From: a virus
Strand: one strand, 5' to 3'
DNA length: 47,501 bases
Virus record (IMG/VR): IMGVR_UViG_3300034682_000391
Coordinates: 1-47,501 of that record
Part shown: positions 16,403-25,820 of the stretch, in pieces
How positions within the stretch are numbered: position 1 is the stretch's first letter
Layout of the letters: every line of letters starts with the position of its first letter
Program-made: the position numbers and the translations under genes
Notes under the pieces: model-generated
Seen by the model: only the letters and a program-made list of their open reading frames with translations
The model's database searches: none
What the model was told of the DNA's origin: nothing

Positions 16403-16753
16403 CTAAACTCCCGTCAGGATAGCGTAATCATCTGCCAGGCGCTTGAATGTGTCGGCGTAGCGGATAACCTGCCGCACCTCGTCGGCACCGGCCACAATCG
16501 GGTCGGCTTCGGTCGATATACCAATCAGCAGGTAATCCCCTACTTCCGCAAGCGCAAACTCCGTCCAGACGGTGTTCTTCACTACGATTTCAGCACCCAA
16601 GCTGGCTAACTTTTTGCTGAGTCCGCCCTCGTAATCACATAGGATTTGCTCAGGCGCAGCATAGCCCAGTGGGTCGCCGTATTCGTCATTGTCTTCCAGC
16701 TTGCGCCAGATGGTCGCCGTGGCTGTATAGCTCCAGTTCGCTACCGATGACAT
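16403..16753 (-). CDS. Head-tail connector/neck protein
   Basis: A 116-aa protein starting at 16753 after GGAGG (MSSVANWSYTATATIWRKLE). The frame is open further upstream, but that part overlaps a separate small gene. The beta-rich layout (YTATATIWRKLEDNDEYGDP, VKNTVWTEFALAEVGDYLLIG) fits a neck protein of the head closure type. Exact homology is uncertain. Confidence 0.65.
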   Translation of the reverse strand: MSSVANWSYTATATIWRKLEDNDEYGDPLGYAAPEQILCDYEGGLSKKLASLGAEIVVKNTVWTEFALAEVGDYLLIGISTEADPIVAGADEVRQVIRYADTFKRLADDYAILTGV

Positions 16754-16926
16754 CAGCCCTCCTTCCAGCGCAGCACCTTCGCGCCAGTCGCCCGGATGCG
16801 CGGGCAGTTGATGAACCACTCGCCGTCCGATTTAACGTAGCCAGTAGTCTCCCGCCCCGTGTCGGTCATCACCCAGACGCGGGTGAACGAACGCGGCAGG
16901 CCGTGCTTAACTGATTTGTACGTCAT
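16753..16926 (-). CDS. Small neck-region protein (57 aa)
   Basis: A 57-aa frame (starting MTYKSVKHGLPRSFTRVWVM, ending VLRWKEG). It overlaps the upstream gene by one base and the downstream ATG by TGATG, so it fills the space between two neck genes exactly. It is basic and Trp/Arg-rich. I do not recognise its family. The tight overlaps and normal codon choice support it being real. Confidence 0.75.
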   Translation of the reverse strand: MTYKSVKHGLPRSFTRVWVMTDTGRETTGYVKSDGEWFINCPRIRATGAKVLRWKEG

Positions 16927-17306
16927 CAACAGCCCCCGACCACCATGAACAGGCCGACACTGTTACCGGCACTGATCGGCAACTCACCGGTGCAGCCGCT
17001 GGTATCGAGACGGGCCAGCGAGTCGCGCATCCAGGTAATGCTGTCAGCATCGTAATCGAATGAGCGTGACGCGCCAGACGGCGCACCCTGCGATTTGATG
17101 CGGCGAGCCCCGGACGACGTAGCCATAAGCGCGGCGGCGTACATCAGGATCAGCTTCGCGGTGCATTCGTCATACCCCGCGCCATCGAGGCACGGGATGA
17201 TCTTGTTTACCACGCAGAGAATCGGCTCCAGCAACGCGCCCGGGATGGAATAACCCAATTCACCGAGGTATGCCTGCACTTCTGCCGCTGTGATTGGGTC
17301 AGCCAT
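16926..17306 (-). CDS. Head-tail adaptor-like protein
   Basis: A 126-aa protein (MADPITAAEVQAYLGELGYS). The N-terminal helix pattern and central LILMYAAALMATSSGARRIK helix followed by GAPSGASRSFDYDADSITWM resemble phage head-tail adaptor proteins that bind the portal. Its position after the capsid genes and before the neck genes fits. Six cysteines are present, which is unusual for this class. Confidence 0.65.
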   Translation of the reverse strand: MADPITAAEVQAYLGELGYSIPGALLEPILCVVNKIIPCLDGAGYDECTAKLILMYAAALMATSSGARRIKSQGAPSGASRSFDYDADSITWMRDSLARLDTSGCTGELPISAGNSVGLFMVVGGC

Positions 17307-17308
17307 GG

Positions 17309-17596
17309 TTATTTCGCCTTTTTCTTCAGCTCGTCGATTTGTTTCTGAGCCTCGTCGAGGTCAGCCTGCAGCTTCGTGTTGTCAGCGGTCAGCGACTCAA
17401 CTTTGCCATTGGCCTCGTCGAGGTCAGCCTGCAGCTTTTGCACGTCGGCAGGTGTCGCCACTTCCAGGACCTGGTCGCTTACCGGGATCGCTTTTCCTGC
17501 CAGCCACAGCGGGAGAGTCTCGCCTTTGTATACTTCACCCTTTTTAAGTTCGTGGCTGTCGTGGGTGAGCAACCATTTTTGTTCTTTACCAGCCAT
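17309..17596 (-). CDS. Coiled-coil phage protein after the major capsid gene
   Basis: A 95-aa protein starting at 17596 after GGAGG. The first 45 residues form a small beta domain (KGETLPLWLAGKAIPVSDQV). The rest is a coiled coil with two near copies of a KLQADLDEA heptad block (about residues 56-64 and 77-85), ending in lysines. It lies between the capsid and adaptor genes and may be a minor head protein. No function is known to me. Confidence 0.65.
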   Translation of the reverse strand: MAGKEQKWLLTHDSHELKKGEVYKGETLPLWLAGKAIPVSDQVLEVATPADVQKLQADLDEANGKVESLTADNTKLQADLDEAQKQIDELKKKAK

Positions 17597-17607
17597 ACGG
17601 CCTCCGT

Positions 17608-17632
17608 AAAAAAGATGGGGCCTGAGCCCCAT
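17608..17632 (-). terminator. Hairpin after the major capsid gene
   Basis: Perfect stem ATGGGGC/GCCCCAT with loop CTGA and a T run on the minus strand, 4 bp after the capsid stop codon. It would end or process the abundant capsid transcript. Confidence 0.8.
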
Positions 17633-17635
17633 GAA

Positions 17636-18667
17636 TTATGCTTTGGTCAGCTGGGCGTAACCGGCCTGGCCATTCGCGTCGTGTTTGAACTGCGGCGCCG
17701 CAGCAGCCAGTACTGAGAAGACATAATCGTCTTCCGGATTCTGGCGAGCTTTCGGGCGCATGGTCATCGGCATGCCGTTGAGGATCTGCACGACGTCAGG
17801 GCGCTTAACCACACCCAGCAGTTCGTTTTGCGGTACCTTCGAACCCGGAACCAGCGCCGCAACACCAGGGATTTCCATGATGCGGGACAGGATGGTCTTC
17901 GGATAGTTTGCCGCGTAGTCGTTCACAGACGCGTAGAACCAGTCTTTGTAGTTCACATAGATGGTTACCGGTCCGTAGAAATTCTTGGACTGCAGCAGAC
18001 CAATCAGCGCGGAAATTGCGCCGACCCACTGAGCGCCGGTAGCACCGTTCAGGTCAAGACCATGCGTGCCTGTTGCGCGGTTTGGCGCAGTGCGCAGGCC
18101 GTAAATGGTCGCGCCTCCGACGTTGATGTTTGGATCGCCGTTAAGCGCCATGTCTTCCAGCTTCTCAGCCACTTTGCGCTGATGGTTGGAGATGGCGTCG
18201 CTGTCAAGAGAGTAGCCTTCAGTCTGCGCTGCCAGCATCTGCCGCCAGCCGAAAGTCAGCTCGCTGTCGATGATAGGCAGCGGAGTGCCTTCGTAATCCA
18301 TGACAGGCTGATCGCCCTTCGCCTTGCCGCGTCCATCCAGGCTGATGTTTACATCGCCTGAATCGGACAGGGTCATGAAGTAGTGCACGATCTTACCGAG
18401 TGCCATCGGGCGGGAAACACTGGCTGCCAGGTCGTTAAATACTGACAGCACGTCGCGCTGAACGGTAATCGCAGAGCGGTCCCATTCGCCCCAGACATCT
18501 TTCGGCAGCACGGAGGCGTTACCGACGAGATCATCAAACGCAATGAACTGACCGCCAACTTCGTTGACTGCAAAGCCATGCTGTGCAGCCATATTGCGCT
18601 GCATCATGTCCCAGCGACGGCGAGCGTTGATAATCAGCCCCTGCTGTTGTGGAGTAAACTTTAACAT
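17636..18667 (-). CDS. Major capsid protein
   Basis: A 343-aa protein starting at 18667 ([20 protein letters not shown]). The layout (N-terminal helix, E-loop-like strands, then an encapsulin-like HK97 core with [16 protein letters not shown] and [15 protein letters not shown]) matches the group of major capsid proteins related to family-1 encapsulins. It follows the decoration protein and the protease-scaffold gene, as expected. A hairpin terminator follows directly. Confidence 0.88.
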   Translation of the reverse strand: MLKFTPQQQGLIINARRRWDMMQRNMAAQHGFAVNEVGGQFIAFDDLVGNASVLPKDVWGEWDRSAITVQRDVLSVFNDLAASVSRPMALGKIVHYFMTLSDSGDVNISLDGRGKAKGDQPVMDYEGTPLPIIDSELTFGWRQMLAAQTEGYSLDSDAISNHQRKVAEKLEDMALNGDPNINVGGATIYGLRTAPNRATGTHGLDLNGATGAQWVGAISALIGLLQSKNFYGPVTIYVNYKDWFYASVNDYAANYPKTILSRIMEIPGVAALVPGSKVPQNELLGVVKRPDVVQILNGMPMTMRPKARQNPEDDYVFSVLAAAAPQFKHDANGQAGYAQLTKA

Positions 18668-18678
18668 TCGTGTTTTCC

Positions 18679-19113
18679 TTATGCCTTGGCGTACGGAGTG
18701 GAGAGGATCACCACGTCGGCGAAACCTTCCGCCGCCAGAGTGCGCCCTGCTTTTTCGTCGAACGTTGCGACGACCTGGTTGCCGGTTGCGGCCGCTTTGA
18801 ATACGCCGCCGGTACCGATAGTCAGCTCCTGACCCACCGTATAGGCCGCAGCAGCCAGGCGAACGTTGTATTCCTGCTCGCCTTCGACGCGATACGCCAC
18901 ACCGGTTTCGTTCGCTGCGTATGCAGTGGTGATTGCCTGACCGATGAAGCGACGATTGCCGAGGATGAACCAACGACCGGTAGTGTCGGCTGATGCTGTC
19001 AGTTTGCCAGTGGCAATCTTCACAGCGATACCAGGGATATAAGCGCCAGCAACCGGCAGATTGATGGTTTCCGGTTCGCGCTCGACCGGGCCACGATAGA
19101 TGACGTTAGCCAT
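18679..19113 (-). CDS. Capsid decoration/cement protein
   Basis: A 144-aa beta-rich protein ([20 protein letters not shown]) between the protease-scaffold and capsid genes. The Gly/Ala/Thr-rich strands and [20 protein letters not shown] turn pattern fit the cement proteins that sit on HK97-type capsids. It overlaps the upstream stop by one base. Confidence 0.75.
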   Translation of the reverse strand: MANVIYRGPVEREPETINLPVAGAYIPGIAVKIATGKLTASADTTGRWFILGNRRFIGQAITTAYAANETGVAYRVEGEQEYNVRLAAAAYTVGQELTIGTGGVFKAAATGNQVVATFDEKAGRTLAAEGFADVVILSTPYAKA

Positions 19114-20501
19114 TATTTATTCTCCTGATCGATGCCAGCGTTTAGGTCGTAGTCCTTCCACTGGTCGTTTTCAGCATTGACCTGCTGGAAAGATGGGTTC
19201 AGACCGGTGCTAGTCTGGCACTGTGAGTACAGGTCGTTCAGCGCGTCGCCAGCCAGAGAGTTGATCGCCGCTTCGGTCATGAACGAGAATTTCGCTTTAA
19301 CCGCATCGCGTTTGGTTTTCAGTTCGCTTTCAGCGTTCGCCTGCAGTTGGGTTTCCAGCTTGCCAAGCTTTTCATTCAGCGGGGTGAGCGCCGCATTAAC
19401 AGCCGCAGTGATCACATCAGAGTTAATCTGAGCCTGGCCCGGGTCGCCGCCGCCATCTTTCTTCTGCATCTGCTGGTTGTAGGCATCCCAGACCTGATCG
19501 TCGGTCAGCCCCTCGGTTTTAACGCCTGCGGCATTGAGCGCGGCGATCATCTTCTCTTTCATCGGGTTTGTTTCTCCGTTGGTTTTGACTTCGTACTCAG
19601 TTGGTTTGCGCACGACTTCTACTGGATCACCGACGAGTTCAGCCTTGCCATCGTCGTCAATGAGGTACTTTTGCTGGAGGTATTTGCCGTTTTCCTCATA
19701 AATGAAGCGATCAGGCCAGACGGCTTCTGGCCAGAAGTAATATGTTTCAGGCTTACCCTCGCTCATCTTGTTTCGCAGCGCCGCGCAGATTTCATCGAAT
19801 GAGTAATTCGAGGCGTTGCTCAAATAAAACTTAGTTTTGTTCCACCAGCCGTCTTTCATGCTGTTGGCGGCATCAATGAGGCTCGTCGCTTCAACATCAG
19901 CCTCTTGCCCGTCAGCGTTGACGAACATACCGACGCCTTCATCCGGCGTGCCAGCGCCAGGCTCATCAAGCAGGATTGCGATGTGGTCGAACTGCATGTT
20001 GTGAGCGACCCAGGAGTATTTCTTCTGCTTCGACTCCCCGGCCTTTTGCTCTTTGTTCAGCAGCAGTCCAGTGGAGACATGAATCGGATCGGCGTTATTG
20101 CCGGAAATCATGTCGTCCAGGCGCTGAATAAGGCGCTTACCGTCAGGCTTGGTGTCAGCCACAGCCTTATTGACGTAAACGTCCATCACGACCTTATCGT
20201 TGGCTTTGCTGACGTTCTGAGCCCATGCCCCGGCGTAGTAATCGTTGACTGCCTGCGGGTCGTTGGCGCTGACGTATTTGCCGTTCACCATCGGGTGGCC
20301 GATCGGCATTAACTTGCGCTCCATCGTCTGGTAGCTGTTGTTAATCTCCTCCGCCGGGTACAGGCCGCCATTCATCACGATGTCATCGACGATCGGAACC
20401 GCGCCACGAATGACGTAGTGTTCCTGGCCGTTGATGGTGGTCGTTGAGATGTTGGAGGCGTTGATGGCGAGGCTTTTTACGTGAATACTTGAGAGCTTCA
20501 T
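19113..20501 (-). CDS. DUF2213-type prohead protease with C-terminal scaffold
   Basis: A 462-aa protein. The N-terminal about 210 residues resemble DUF2213 proteases ([18 protein letters not shown] with a conserved His, and [18 protein letters not shown] with a second conserved His). The region after residue 310 is helical and charged ([31 protein letters not shown]), like a scaffold joined to the protease. Such fusions shape the prohead and then cleave themselves. It sits just before the decoration and capsid genes. Confidence 0.8.
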   Translation of the reverse strand: MKLSSIHVKSLAINASNISTTTINGQEHYVIRGAVPIVDDIVMNGGLYPAEEINNSYQTMERKLMPIGHPMVNGKYVSANDPQAVNDYYAGAWAQNVSKANDKVVMDVYVNKAVADTKPDGKRLIQRLDDMISGNNADPIHVSTGLLLNKEQKAGESKQKKYSWVAHNMQFDHIAILLDEPGAGTPDEGVGMFVNADGQEADVEATSLIDAANSMKDGWWNKTKFYLSNASNYSFDEICAALRNKMSEGKPETYYFWPEAVWPDRFIYEENGKYLQQKYLIDDDGKAELVGDPVEVVRKPTEYEVKTNGETNPMKEKMIAALNAAGVKTEGLTDDQVWDAYNQQMQKKDGGGDPGQAQINSDVITAAVNAALTPLNEKLGKLETQLQANAESELKTKRDAVKAKFSFMTEAAINSLAGDALNDLYSQCQTSTGLNPSFQQVNAENDQWKDYDLNAGIDQENK

Positions 20502-20526
20502 CTCCTCTCCTGATTTTGTTATGGCA

Positions 20527-20551
20527 ACAAAAAACCCGCCGAAGCGGGTTT
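20527..20551 (-). terminator. Terminator after the inserted HNH gene
   Basis: Stem AAACCCGC/GCGGGTTT with loop CGAA and a minus-strand T run, between the HNH gene and the capsid-maturation gene. Its stem-loop is identical to the one at 1316-1337. Confidence 0.85.
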
Positions 20552-20574
20552 CAAGGATTTAATTCTATTTGTCA

Positions 20575-21093
20575 CTATCCGTTGCAACTGTACTCACCAT
20601 GGAGAGTTTTTCGTGCCGTTACGACAGCTGACTCTGCTTCCCCCATCGTCAGAAATGTACCGAGATGGATAGCCTTGCCGTCTTTGTATATCTGAGCTCG
20701 CCATTTACCACTTTGCTTATGCAGGCTGACGCCTTTTATTCCGCTAGTGTTGTCTGAACGCACTGAGGAATTCCATCTGTTTTGAGATGTGCCTGCTGGC
20801 CTCAGATTGGCAATGTTGTTATTGCTTCTATTTCTGTCTTTATGATCTACCTGGCTCGGTAAATCACCGTGGTGAAGAGCAAAAATAACCCTGTGCACCA
20901 TTCGAAGTCGGCCTTCGAAATTAACTTCCCAGTACCCGGATTTTTTAAGCGAACCAGCGCAATCTCCTGCCCGTGAAAATACTCTTCCGTTGCCGTTTAT
21001 TTTATCGTGTCGCCACCGAAGAAAGCTTGGCGATGATTCGTCGTAGTAGAGAGCTTCACGGAAGCGTTCAATCAATGATTCTTGTTCTTTCAT
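20575..21093 (-). CDS. HNH-AP2 homing endonuclease 1
   Basis: A 172-aa protein starting at 21093. An HNH motif (VHRVIFALHHGDLPSQVDHK then NLRPAGTSQNR) is followed by an AP2-type DNA-binding domain (GIKGVSLHKQSGKWRAQIYK). Free-standing enzymes of this kind cut phage DNA lacking the insert and spread by repair. The gene sits between the MuF/small-gene block and the protease gene, with its own terminator and a long structured leader (21098-21178). It is one of five HNH genes here. Confidence 0.88.
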   Translation of the reverse strand: MKEQESLIERFREALYYDESSPSFLRWRHDKINGNGRVFSRAGDCAGSLKKSGYWEVNFEGRLRMVHRVIFALHHGDLPSQVDHKDRNRSNNNIANLRPAGTSQNRWNSSVRSDNTSGIKGVSLHKQSGKWRAQIYKDGKAIHLGTFLTMGEAESAVVTARKTLHGEYSCNG

Positions 21094-21097
21094 ATAA

Positions 21098-21178
21098 ACC
21101 TCGTAGCAGGTTTCGTAGATGATTAGTGCGGCAGGGGTGTCTACGTTCACCCTCTTCGACTGGCCGGTCTAGCCGCAC
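21098..21178 (-). promoter_or_regulatory. Structured leader of the HNH gene
   Basis: The leader can fold into a three-way junction. The closing stem is GTGCGGC (21172-21178) with GCCGCAC (21126-21132). Inside are hairpins GAC/GTC and GGGTG/CACCC. A second hairpin, AAACCT/AGGTTT (21098-21115), overlaps the ribosome binding site. It may limit endonuclease translation. No known RNA family was recognised. Confidence 0.45.
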
Positions 21179-21226
21179 ATCAATTTTACCACAATGTGAT
21201 GCTGGATAGCTTCACGTTGCGTCCTC

Positions 21227-21400
21227 TTAATGAAGTTTGTTTTTTCGCGCCTGGCGGAGTTGCTTCTTGGTGGGCTTAACAGGGAACCACCAACAGGTTT
21301 CGAATTTAATAATTTCTCCTGATTGGCTTACCGACTCGGTCGGCTTTGAATAAAGCCAACCATATCCATACAGAGTAGGATCATGCTTAAGTGTCCACAT
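21227..21400 (-). CDS. Small unknown protein (57 aa)
   Basis: A 57-aa frame starting at 21400 (MWTLKHDPTLYGYGWLYSKP), 20 bp after the MuF-like gene. It is Trp/Tyr-rich with a basic tail. The ribosome binding site is weak (TGAGG) and I know no homologue. Its position in the late operon and the compact spacing favour a real gene. Confidence 0.5.
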   Translation of the reverse strand: MWTLKHDPTLYGYGWLYSKPTESVSQSGEIIKFETCWWFPVKPTKKQLRQARKNKLH

Positions 21401-21419
21401 ATGGGCCTCATTGGTGGGT

Positions 21420-22421
21420 TTAGGCTGCTTTATCCCATTGTTTACGTTCGGCTGCCAGCTTATCCGCCAGCCCTTCGTTGAAGATGCTGCCGTCGTCGTT
21501 GAGCAGCACCGGAATCTGGCTGCAATAACAGTTGTACCGGTTACCGTTCTCTGCGTAGAAATCGCGCACTTCTTCGGTGGTGTAGACCTTGCCATGGCGG
21601 CTGGCGTGCCAGGTGCGCGTCGTCGGCTTGAGCGCTGACAGCCACAGCAAGCCGGTATTCAGCCCCAGCCTGTCAGCAGCCCAGTCAGTTTCGTTCCATT
21701 GCGCCTGTCGTAGCGCGCCGACCTGCTCAGTCTGAGCGATGGTCTTCGCCTTCGACATCGACACATCGAGGCGCTTGCTGATGACGCTGGCAGTCTCGCG
21801 AGGATTTACCCCGCGTGCTACTGCATCGGTGATGATGTTGGTCAGGTCGCCTCGGGCGGTGTCACTGATGACTTTCCAGTCGCTGAACGTTGTCAACCTG
21901 GCCGTCGCCACCTGATTAAGGTGACCGGGGCTGCTTAAAAGCTGCTGCAGCGTCGTCTGGCTGGCGTACACCTGCGACTGCTGCGAGAGGTTATTGAAAG
22001 CCTCCAGCGTGCCGCGCTGCGCTTCTGCGACGACGTAATCCATCGCCCAGAGGTTTTGCTCGCCACCTTCAAGCAGGTAATCGTCGAGAATGCTCTGCAC
22101 CGCTTCCAGCAGGTCAGCCAGTTCCCGCGCCGACATGTCGTAGATGAACCTGCCGGCGTTGACCTGGTAGAGCCGCATATCCTCGCCGTGGTCGTGGCAC
22201 AGGAAGTGCCAGTTATGGCTGTTTACCTCTCGCTCTCGCCCGGTCAGGCGCTGGTCGAACAGTGCTTTCATCGCGCGCTTGATGCCGAGATACCGCTCTT
22301 CGATATCCCGGTACATCGCGGTTACCTGCTTTGCCGATCTGGTCGGGTCAACCTTGCTGCGCGGAACTATCGGCAGCCCCACCTTTGCCGTCTGTTCTGG
22401 TGTCATCGGCCAGTGGATCAT
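21420..22421 (-). CDS. MuF-like minor head protein
   Basis: A 333-aa protein downstream of the portal gene. The C-terminal half carries the Mu gpF-type pattern: ITDAVARGVNPRETASVISK, AKTIAQTEQVGALRQA and TRTWHASRHGKVYTTEEVR, ending in a Cys-containing NRYNCYCSQIPVLL. These proteins are packaged minor head components that sit near the portal. The start overlaps the portal gene by 74 bp; ATG codons at 22421 and 22406 are both possible, the first having AAGGTG upstream. Confidence 0.85.
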   Translation of the reverse strand: MIHWPMTPEQTAKVGLPIVPRSKVDPTRSAKQVTAMYRDIEERYLGIKRAMKALFDQRLTGREREVNSHNWHFLCHDHGEDMRLYQVNAGRFIYDMSARELADLLEAVQSILDDYLLEGGEQNLWAMDYVVAEAQRGTLEAFNNLSQQSQVYASQTTLQQLLSSPGHLNQVATARLTTFSDWKVISDTARGDLTNIITDAVARGVNPRETASVISKRLDVSMSKAKTIAQTEQVGALRQAQWNETDWAADRLGLNTGLLWLSALKPTTRTWHASRHGKVYTTEEVRDFYAENGNRYNCYCSQIPVLLNDDGSIFNEGLADKLAAERKQWDKAA

Positions 22422-23817
22422 CGGTAGTCACCTTCTCGTCCGGTTTCGGTGGTTCTTTCGGCTCAGGCAGTGGGTCAAGACCTACAATCTCGCGCAACTC
22501 ATTTGCGGTAAACGGCGCGTCTCCACCATAGTAAGGCGTGGTTTTCTGCACGATGTCAGCGAGTTTCGAAGCGTTCTCTATCTTCTCTTTCTCGCCGGGC
22601 GCCAGCAGGTCGCTCCACGAAATGGTGACCTCGCCTTTGCTCGGCGGGTCGATAATCCCAAGCGTCCAGAAGCGTTCCAGCAGCGCGGTAATGCGGTCGG
22701 TCAGGAAGCCATTTCGGCGCGTGTTGCGTCGGATAGCCCAGTCCGTTTTATCCTCATCGCTCGCCAGCCGACCAGTCTGCTGTCCGAACAGGATGGTGAA
22801 CGGTATCTGTACGGAGGCGGCCAGTTCGTTCGCTGTGACTTCCCACGTCGGGCCCGGGTCGCCTGGCGTAACACTCAGAACGTGCATCTGCCCGGCCTGC
22901 ATCACGGCGGCAGCATCGGTGCCACGGTTAAGCTTGTTGACCTTGTCGCCCATCGCTTCGCCGAGATCTGCATAGCCAGCCTTCTTAGCCTGGTCTGCCA
23001 GCGTGTTCATATCGGTTTCTTTGCTGAATTCGACGGCAATCTGACGGCTGGCGTTCTTCAGGAAGCCCTCAGCGCCACCGCCGGAAATCTTCTCGATATC
23101 GAGGCCTTTGTTGAAACCAGCCTCCAGCAGCGGGATGCCGGACAGAACGTTGTCGTCTTCAGAACCTTCGCAGAACAGGATAACGCGGCTCGGGTGTACC
23201 GGCTCTCCGCGCATAGGACCGACAAAAGGCTCATCACCAACCGGCTGCTCGTTGAAGTTGAACATCTTCGGCTGGCCGAACGTTTCTGACTGACGGTCGT
23301 TATCCCATTCGGCGACAGTTAACTGCGGCTCCCATACCGGGATAAGTTTTACCAGCGCTGACTCGCCCAGGGATTTCACCAGCTTGATGTCTACTGGCTC
23401 GTTCCATGACTTATTGTCTTTCACCTGCAGCAGAAGCGCTGAGTAGCGCCCTACCATATTGCGGCGATCGGCATCCTTCACCTTTGGCCACAGCTTCTTC
23501 ATGAACTTGGCGACTTTCTTTTCCCAGGTGTTTGTTTTCTCCGCCTCCTGAGCTTCATCACCGTCAACTATGACCGGATAGTCCTGCCAGCAACCATCCA
23601 GCAGCCGATGCACCACAGCGAAGCCAGCGGCGTTGCGGCGGTACATGTTGTAGAAATCGTTGAAGGTGATCTCGCGCGGGTAGCCAAATTCCTGGTAAAG
23701 CGTCGGTCGCTTCGTGTTCCCGCCACCGATGCCGATGGCATTCAGATAATTCGCTCGCCTCATTTCAGTGGCGAGGTTATTCACAGCCATCTGAAGGCCG
23801 TTATCTTGTTCGCTCAC
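22348..23817 (-). CDS. Portal protein (DUF1073 family)
   Basis: A 489-aa protein starting MSEQDNGLQMAVNNLATEMR. The DUF1073-type portal pattern is clear: FNDFYNMYRRNAAGFAVVHR near residues 52-71, SGIPLLEAGFNKGLDIEKIS in the middle, and IPFTILFGQQTGRLASDEDK towards the end. The C-terminus is a low-complexity acidic/proline tail overlapping the next gene. It forms the dodecameric DNA channel and docks terminase. Confidence 0.87.
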   Translation of the reverse strand: MSEQDNGLQMAVNNLATEMRRANYLNAIGIGGGNTKRPTLYQEFGYPREITFNDFYNMYRRNAAGFAVVHRLLDGCWQDYPVIVDGDEAQEAEKTNTWEKKVAKFMKKLWPKVKDADRRNMVGRYSALLLQVKDNKSWNEPVDIKLVKSLGESALVKLIPVWEPQLTVAEWDNDRQSETFGQPKMFNFNEQPVGDEPFVGPMRGEPVHPSRVILFCEGSEDDNVLSGIPLLEAGFNKGLDIEKISGGGAEGFLKNASRQIAVEFSKETDMNTLADQAKKAGYADLGEAMGDKVNKLNRGTDAAAVMQAGQMHVLSVTPGDPGPTWEVTANELAASVQIPFTILFGQQTGRLASDEDKTDWAIRRNTRRNGFLTDRITALLERFWTLGIIDPPSKGEVTISWSDLLAPGEKEKIENASKLADIVQKTTPYYGGDAPFTANELREIVGLDPLPEPKEPPKPDEKVTTDDPLADDTRTDGKGGAADSSAQQG

Positions 23818-23829
23818 TGGCGATGCTCC

Positions 23830-25302
23830 TTAGAAGAATACTGTGCCGACCTGCTTGCGGTTGTTCTTCGTCACTGCGAAGTAACGGAAGCTATCGGCAC
23901 CGTGCGAAGTGGCGTCATGGAGAGGTTTGTCTTTCCAGCAGCCGCGCTTGTCGTCCCACTCCTTCCGGTAGCCCTCAAGGTGAGAGATGCCTTCTGAGCA
24001 TTTCTCCTCATCGAATACGCATTTCGGGAGGATTTCACGTGCCGACTCAATGCCGGTATCGATGCCGGCTTTCGGCACCACTTTGAAATTCAGTGAGTAC
24101 ATCTGACCATCGATTTCGTAACCTTCGCGCGCCAGCTCTTTGCGTGACTTAGCATCAGCAGCAAACTCGCGGTTTTCGATGTCGTGCGGCCCCCAGTGCT
24201 CACCATACTCATAGCCGCGGTCTTTCAGCACCTTCATGTAGTGCCTCAGGCCTTCACCGGAGTTTTCGTAGTAGTCGATGATGTGGAACTCTTCGCCAAC
24301 CTCGCGAACGAACCAGATCGCCGTGGAGTCGCCCACGCCGATATCCCAGAACGTGTGAACTGGTAGGTGCGAGTTGTCCGGGATTTGACCGATCCGCTTA
24401 TTTGTGTAAAGCCAGCGGAATTGCTTGGCGTAGTAAGCGCCCTCGACCGACTGCTGGAACGCCTCGGCCGGAATGGTCGGGTATTCCCGCTTCATGTCGT
24501 CGCCGAGCGTTTTCTCTTTGGCGTAGTACCAGGCCTTCTGGCGCTCGTTGACGACTACGCCGTGCTTCGCCTCCTTCTCTGCGAAGTAATCAACCAGGCG
24601 CTGCGGTAGCGGCTCTACCGGGTCGATTGCATACTGCGGATTCTTCCACCAGGAGAAGAAGAAAAACTTCCAGTCCAGCGCGGATAAGGGCTTTCCTTGA
24701 AGCAACGCTTTCTCTGCAGTTTGGCAGTAATCGAAGAAGTAACCCGCCCGACCCTCTGCCGTGCTCTCGATAGTAGCGAAGCATCCTGTCGATACCGCCT
24801 CAAACGCACCAGTGACGATTTCACGGGCTTTGTCTGGATACTTGGCGCATATCTTGCCGAACTCGGAAACGTGCAGGTAACGCAACGTGCCGCCACGAAA
24901 TGACGTGCTGACGTAGAGTGATCCGCCCTTCTTAAAGACGAGCTCACCGGAAGAGTCGTTACTCGCCGGGTTGGCCGCCTTTATCTCTGCTGGCAACTTG
25001 TCGTATGCGTACTTCACCTTTTCTCGGAACAGGCGCTTTGCGTCATTCAGCGTGTGGGCAATCAGGGCGCACTTCGCCGACTCAAACAGGGCCGCGTCGA
25101 GCTGGATGATGCACACCTCTGTGGTGAACCCGAGCTGGCGAGCTTTCAGAATGATGTTGCGGGTGTGGATCCCCTCGAAGTATTCCCGCTGCTCAGGTGT
25201 CATCCTGAATCGCGTAGGCTTTCCCTCTTTGTCGGTAATCCAGTAAAGGTTGTTCAGCCGCCAGTCTTTGTCGGCCAGCAGCTTGATGTGCTCAGGTTTC
25301 AT
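23830..25302 (-). CDS. Terminase large subunit
   Basis: A 490-aa packaging motor. The ATPase Walker A-like segment is LKARQLGFTT (residues 52-61) and the Walker B segment is RYLHVSEFGKI with the acidic residue at 147. The C-terminal RNase-H-like nuclease begins at HTFWDIGVGDSTAIW (D320). It pumps DNA into the prohead and cuts the concatemer. It overlaps the small subunit gene by one base. Packaging mode (cos or headful) cannot be decided from sequence alone. Confidence 0.95.
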   Translation of the reverse strand: MKPEHIKLLADKDWRLNNLYWITDKEGKPTRFRMTPEQREYFEGIHTRNIILKARQLGFTTEVCIIQLDAALFESAKCALIAHTLNDAKRLFREKVKYAYDKLPAEIKAANPASNDSSGELVFKKGGSLYVSTSFRGGTLRYLHVSEFGKICAKYPDKAREIVTGAFEAVSTGCFATIESTAEGRAGYFFDYCQTAEKALLQGKPLSALDWKFFFFSWWKNPQYAIDPVEPLPQRLVDYFAEKEAKHGVVVNERQKAWYYAKEKTLGDDMKREYPTIPAEAFQQSVEGAYYAKQFRWLYTNKRIGQIPDNSHLPVHTFWDIGVGDSTAIWFVREVGEEFHIIDYYENSGEGLRHYMKVLKDRGYEYGEHWGPHDIENREFAADAKSRKELAREGYEIDGQMYSLNFKVVPKAGIDTGIESAREILPKCVFDEEKCSEGISHLEGYRKEWDDKRGCWKDKPLHDATSHGADSFRYFAVTKNNRKQVGTVFF

Positions 25303-25817
25303 TATGCCCCCTGAGACAGTGAATCCATCAGATTAGACAGGTCATCAACCGTCTTATTACCTTCCTCTGTGTCGAGGTTATACGCCTTGCGCTCAGCGTT
25401 TATCACTTTGATTTGAGCATCAACACCGGCAGTGATCGAGCGAGACATTGAGGCGTGATTCTCTTCCGTGATATCTGCATCTTCGAGGAAGTCTCGGAGC
25501 TTATTGGTGATGCCGCGCCATGCCGCCAGACTTTCCCGATGAGCCATGACTACAGCGGCGGCCTCGTCAGATGCCTGGTCAATAATCTGCTCATCAGTAA
25601 CCACTGGTGCCTGGTTACCGTCTTTGGTTACCGACTTGGTTACCTTGGCTTTCGTTGCCGCTCTTACCTTTTCAGTCAGGTCGCGCTGCCATCCCTCTTT
25701 GTTTGCTCTCTTCAGGATGGTGGCGTGGTTAACGCCATGCTTTTCACCGATGGCCCTTACTGATAACGAACCAGCCCGGTAAGCCGATTCGATGGCCTCC
25801 CAATCTGGTTTTGTCAT
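25302..25817 (-). CDS. Terminase small subunit
   Basis: A 171-aa protein. The N-terminal helix-turn-helix (AYRAGSLSVRAIGEKHGVNH then ATILKRANKEGWQRDL) recognises the packaging site. A helical middle and a C-terminal segment that would bind the large subunit follow. It lies directly upstream of the large subunit gene, the usual order. Confidence 0.88.
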   Translation of the reverse strand: MTKPDWEAIESAYRAGSLSVRAIGEKHGVNHATILKRANKEGWQRDLTEKVRAATKAKVTKSVTKDGNQAPVVTDEQIIDQASDEAAAVVMAHRESLAAWRGITNKLRDFLEDADITEENHASMSRSITAGVDAQIKVINAERKAYNLDTEEGNKTVDDLSNLMDSLSQGA

Positions 25818-25820
25818 TCG

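Noticed and set aside
19347-20312. Plus-strand frames opposite the protease-scaffold gene
   Set aside because: Low-quality starts and antisense to a well supported gene.
22279-23289. 336-aa plus-strand frame opposite portal and MuF genes
   Set aside because: Antisense to two recognised head genes; composition is that of a reverse reading of them.
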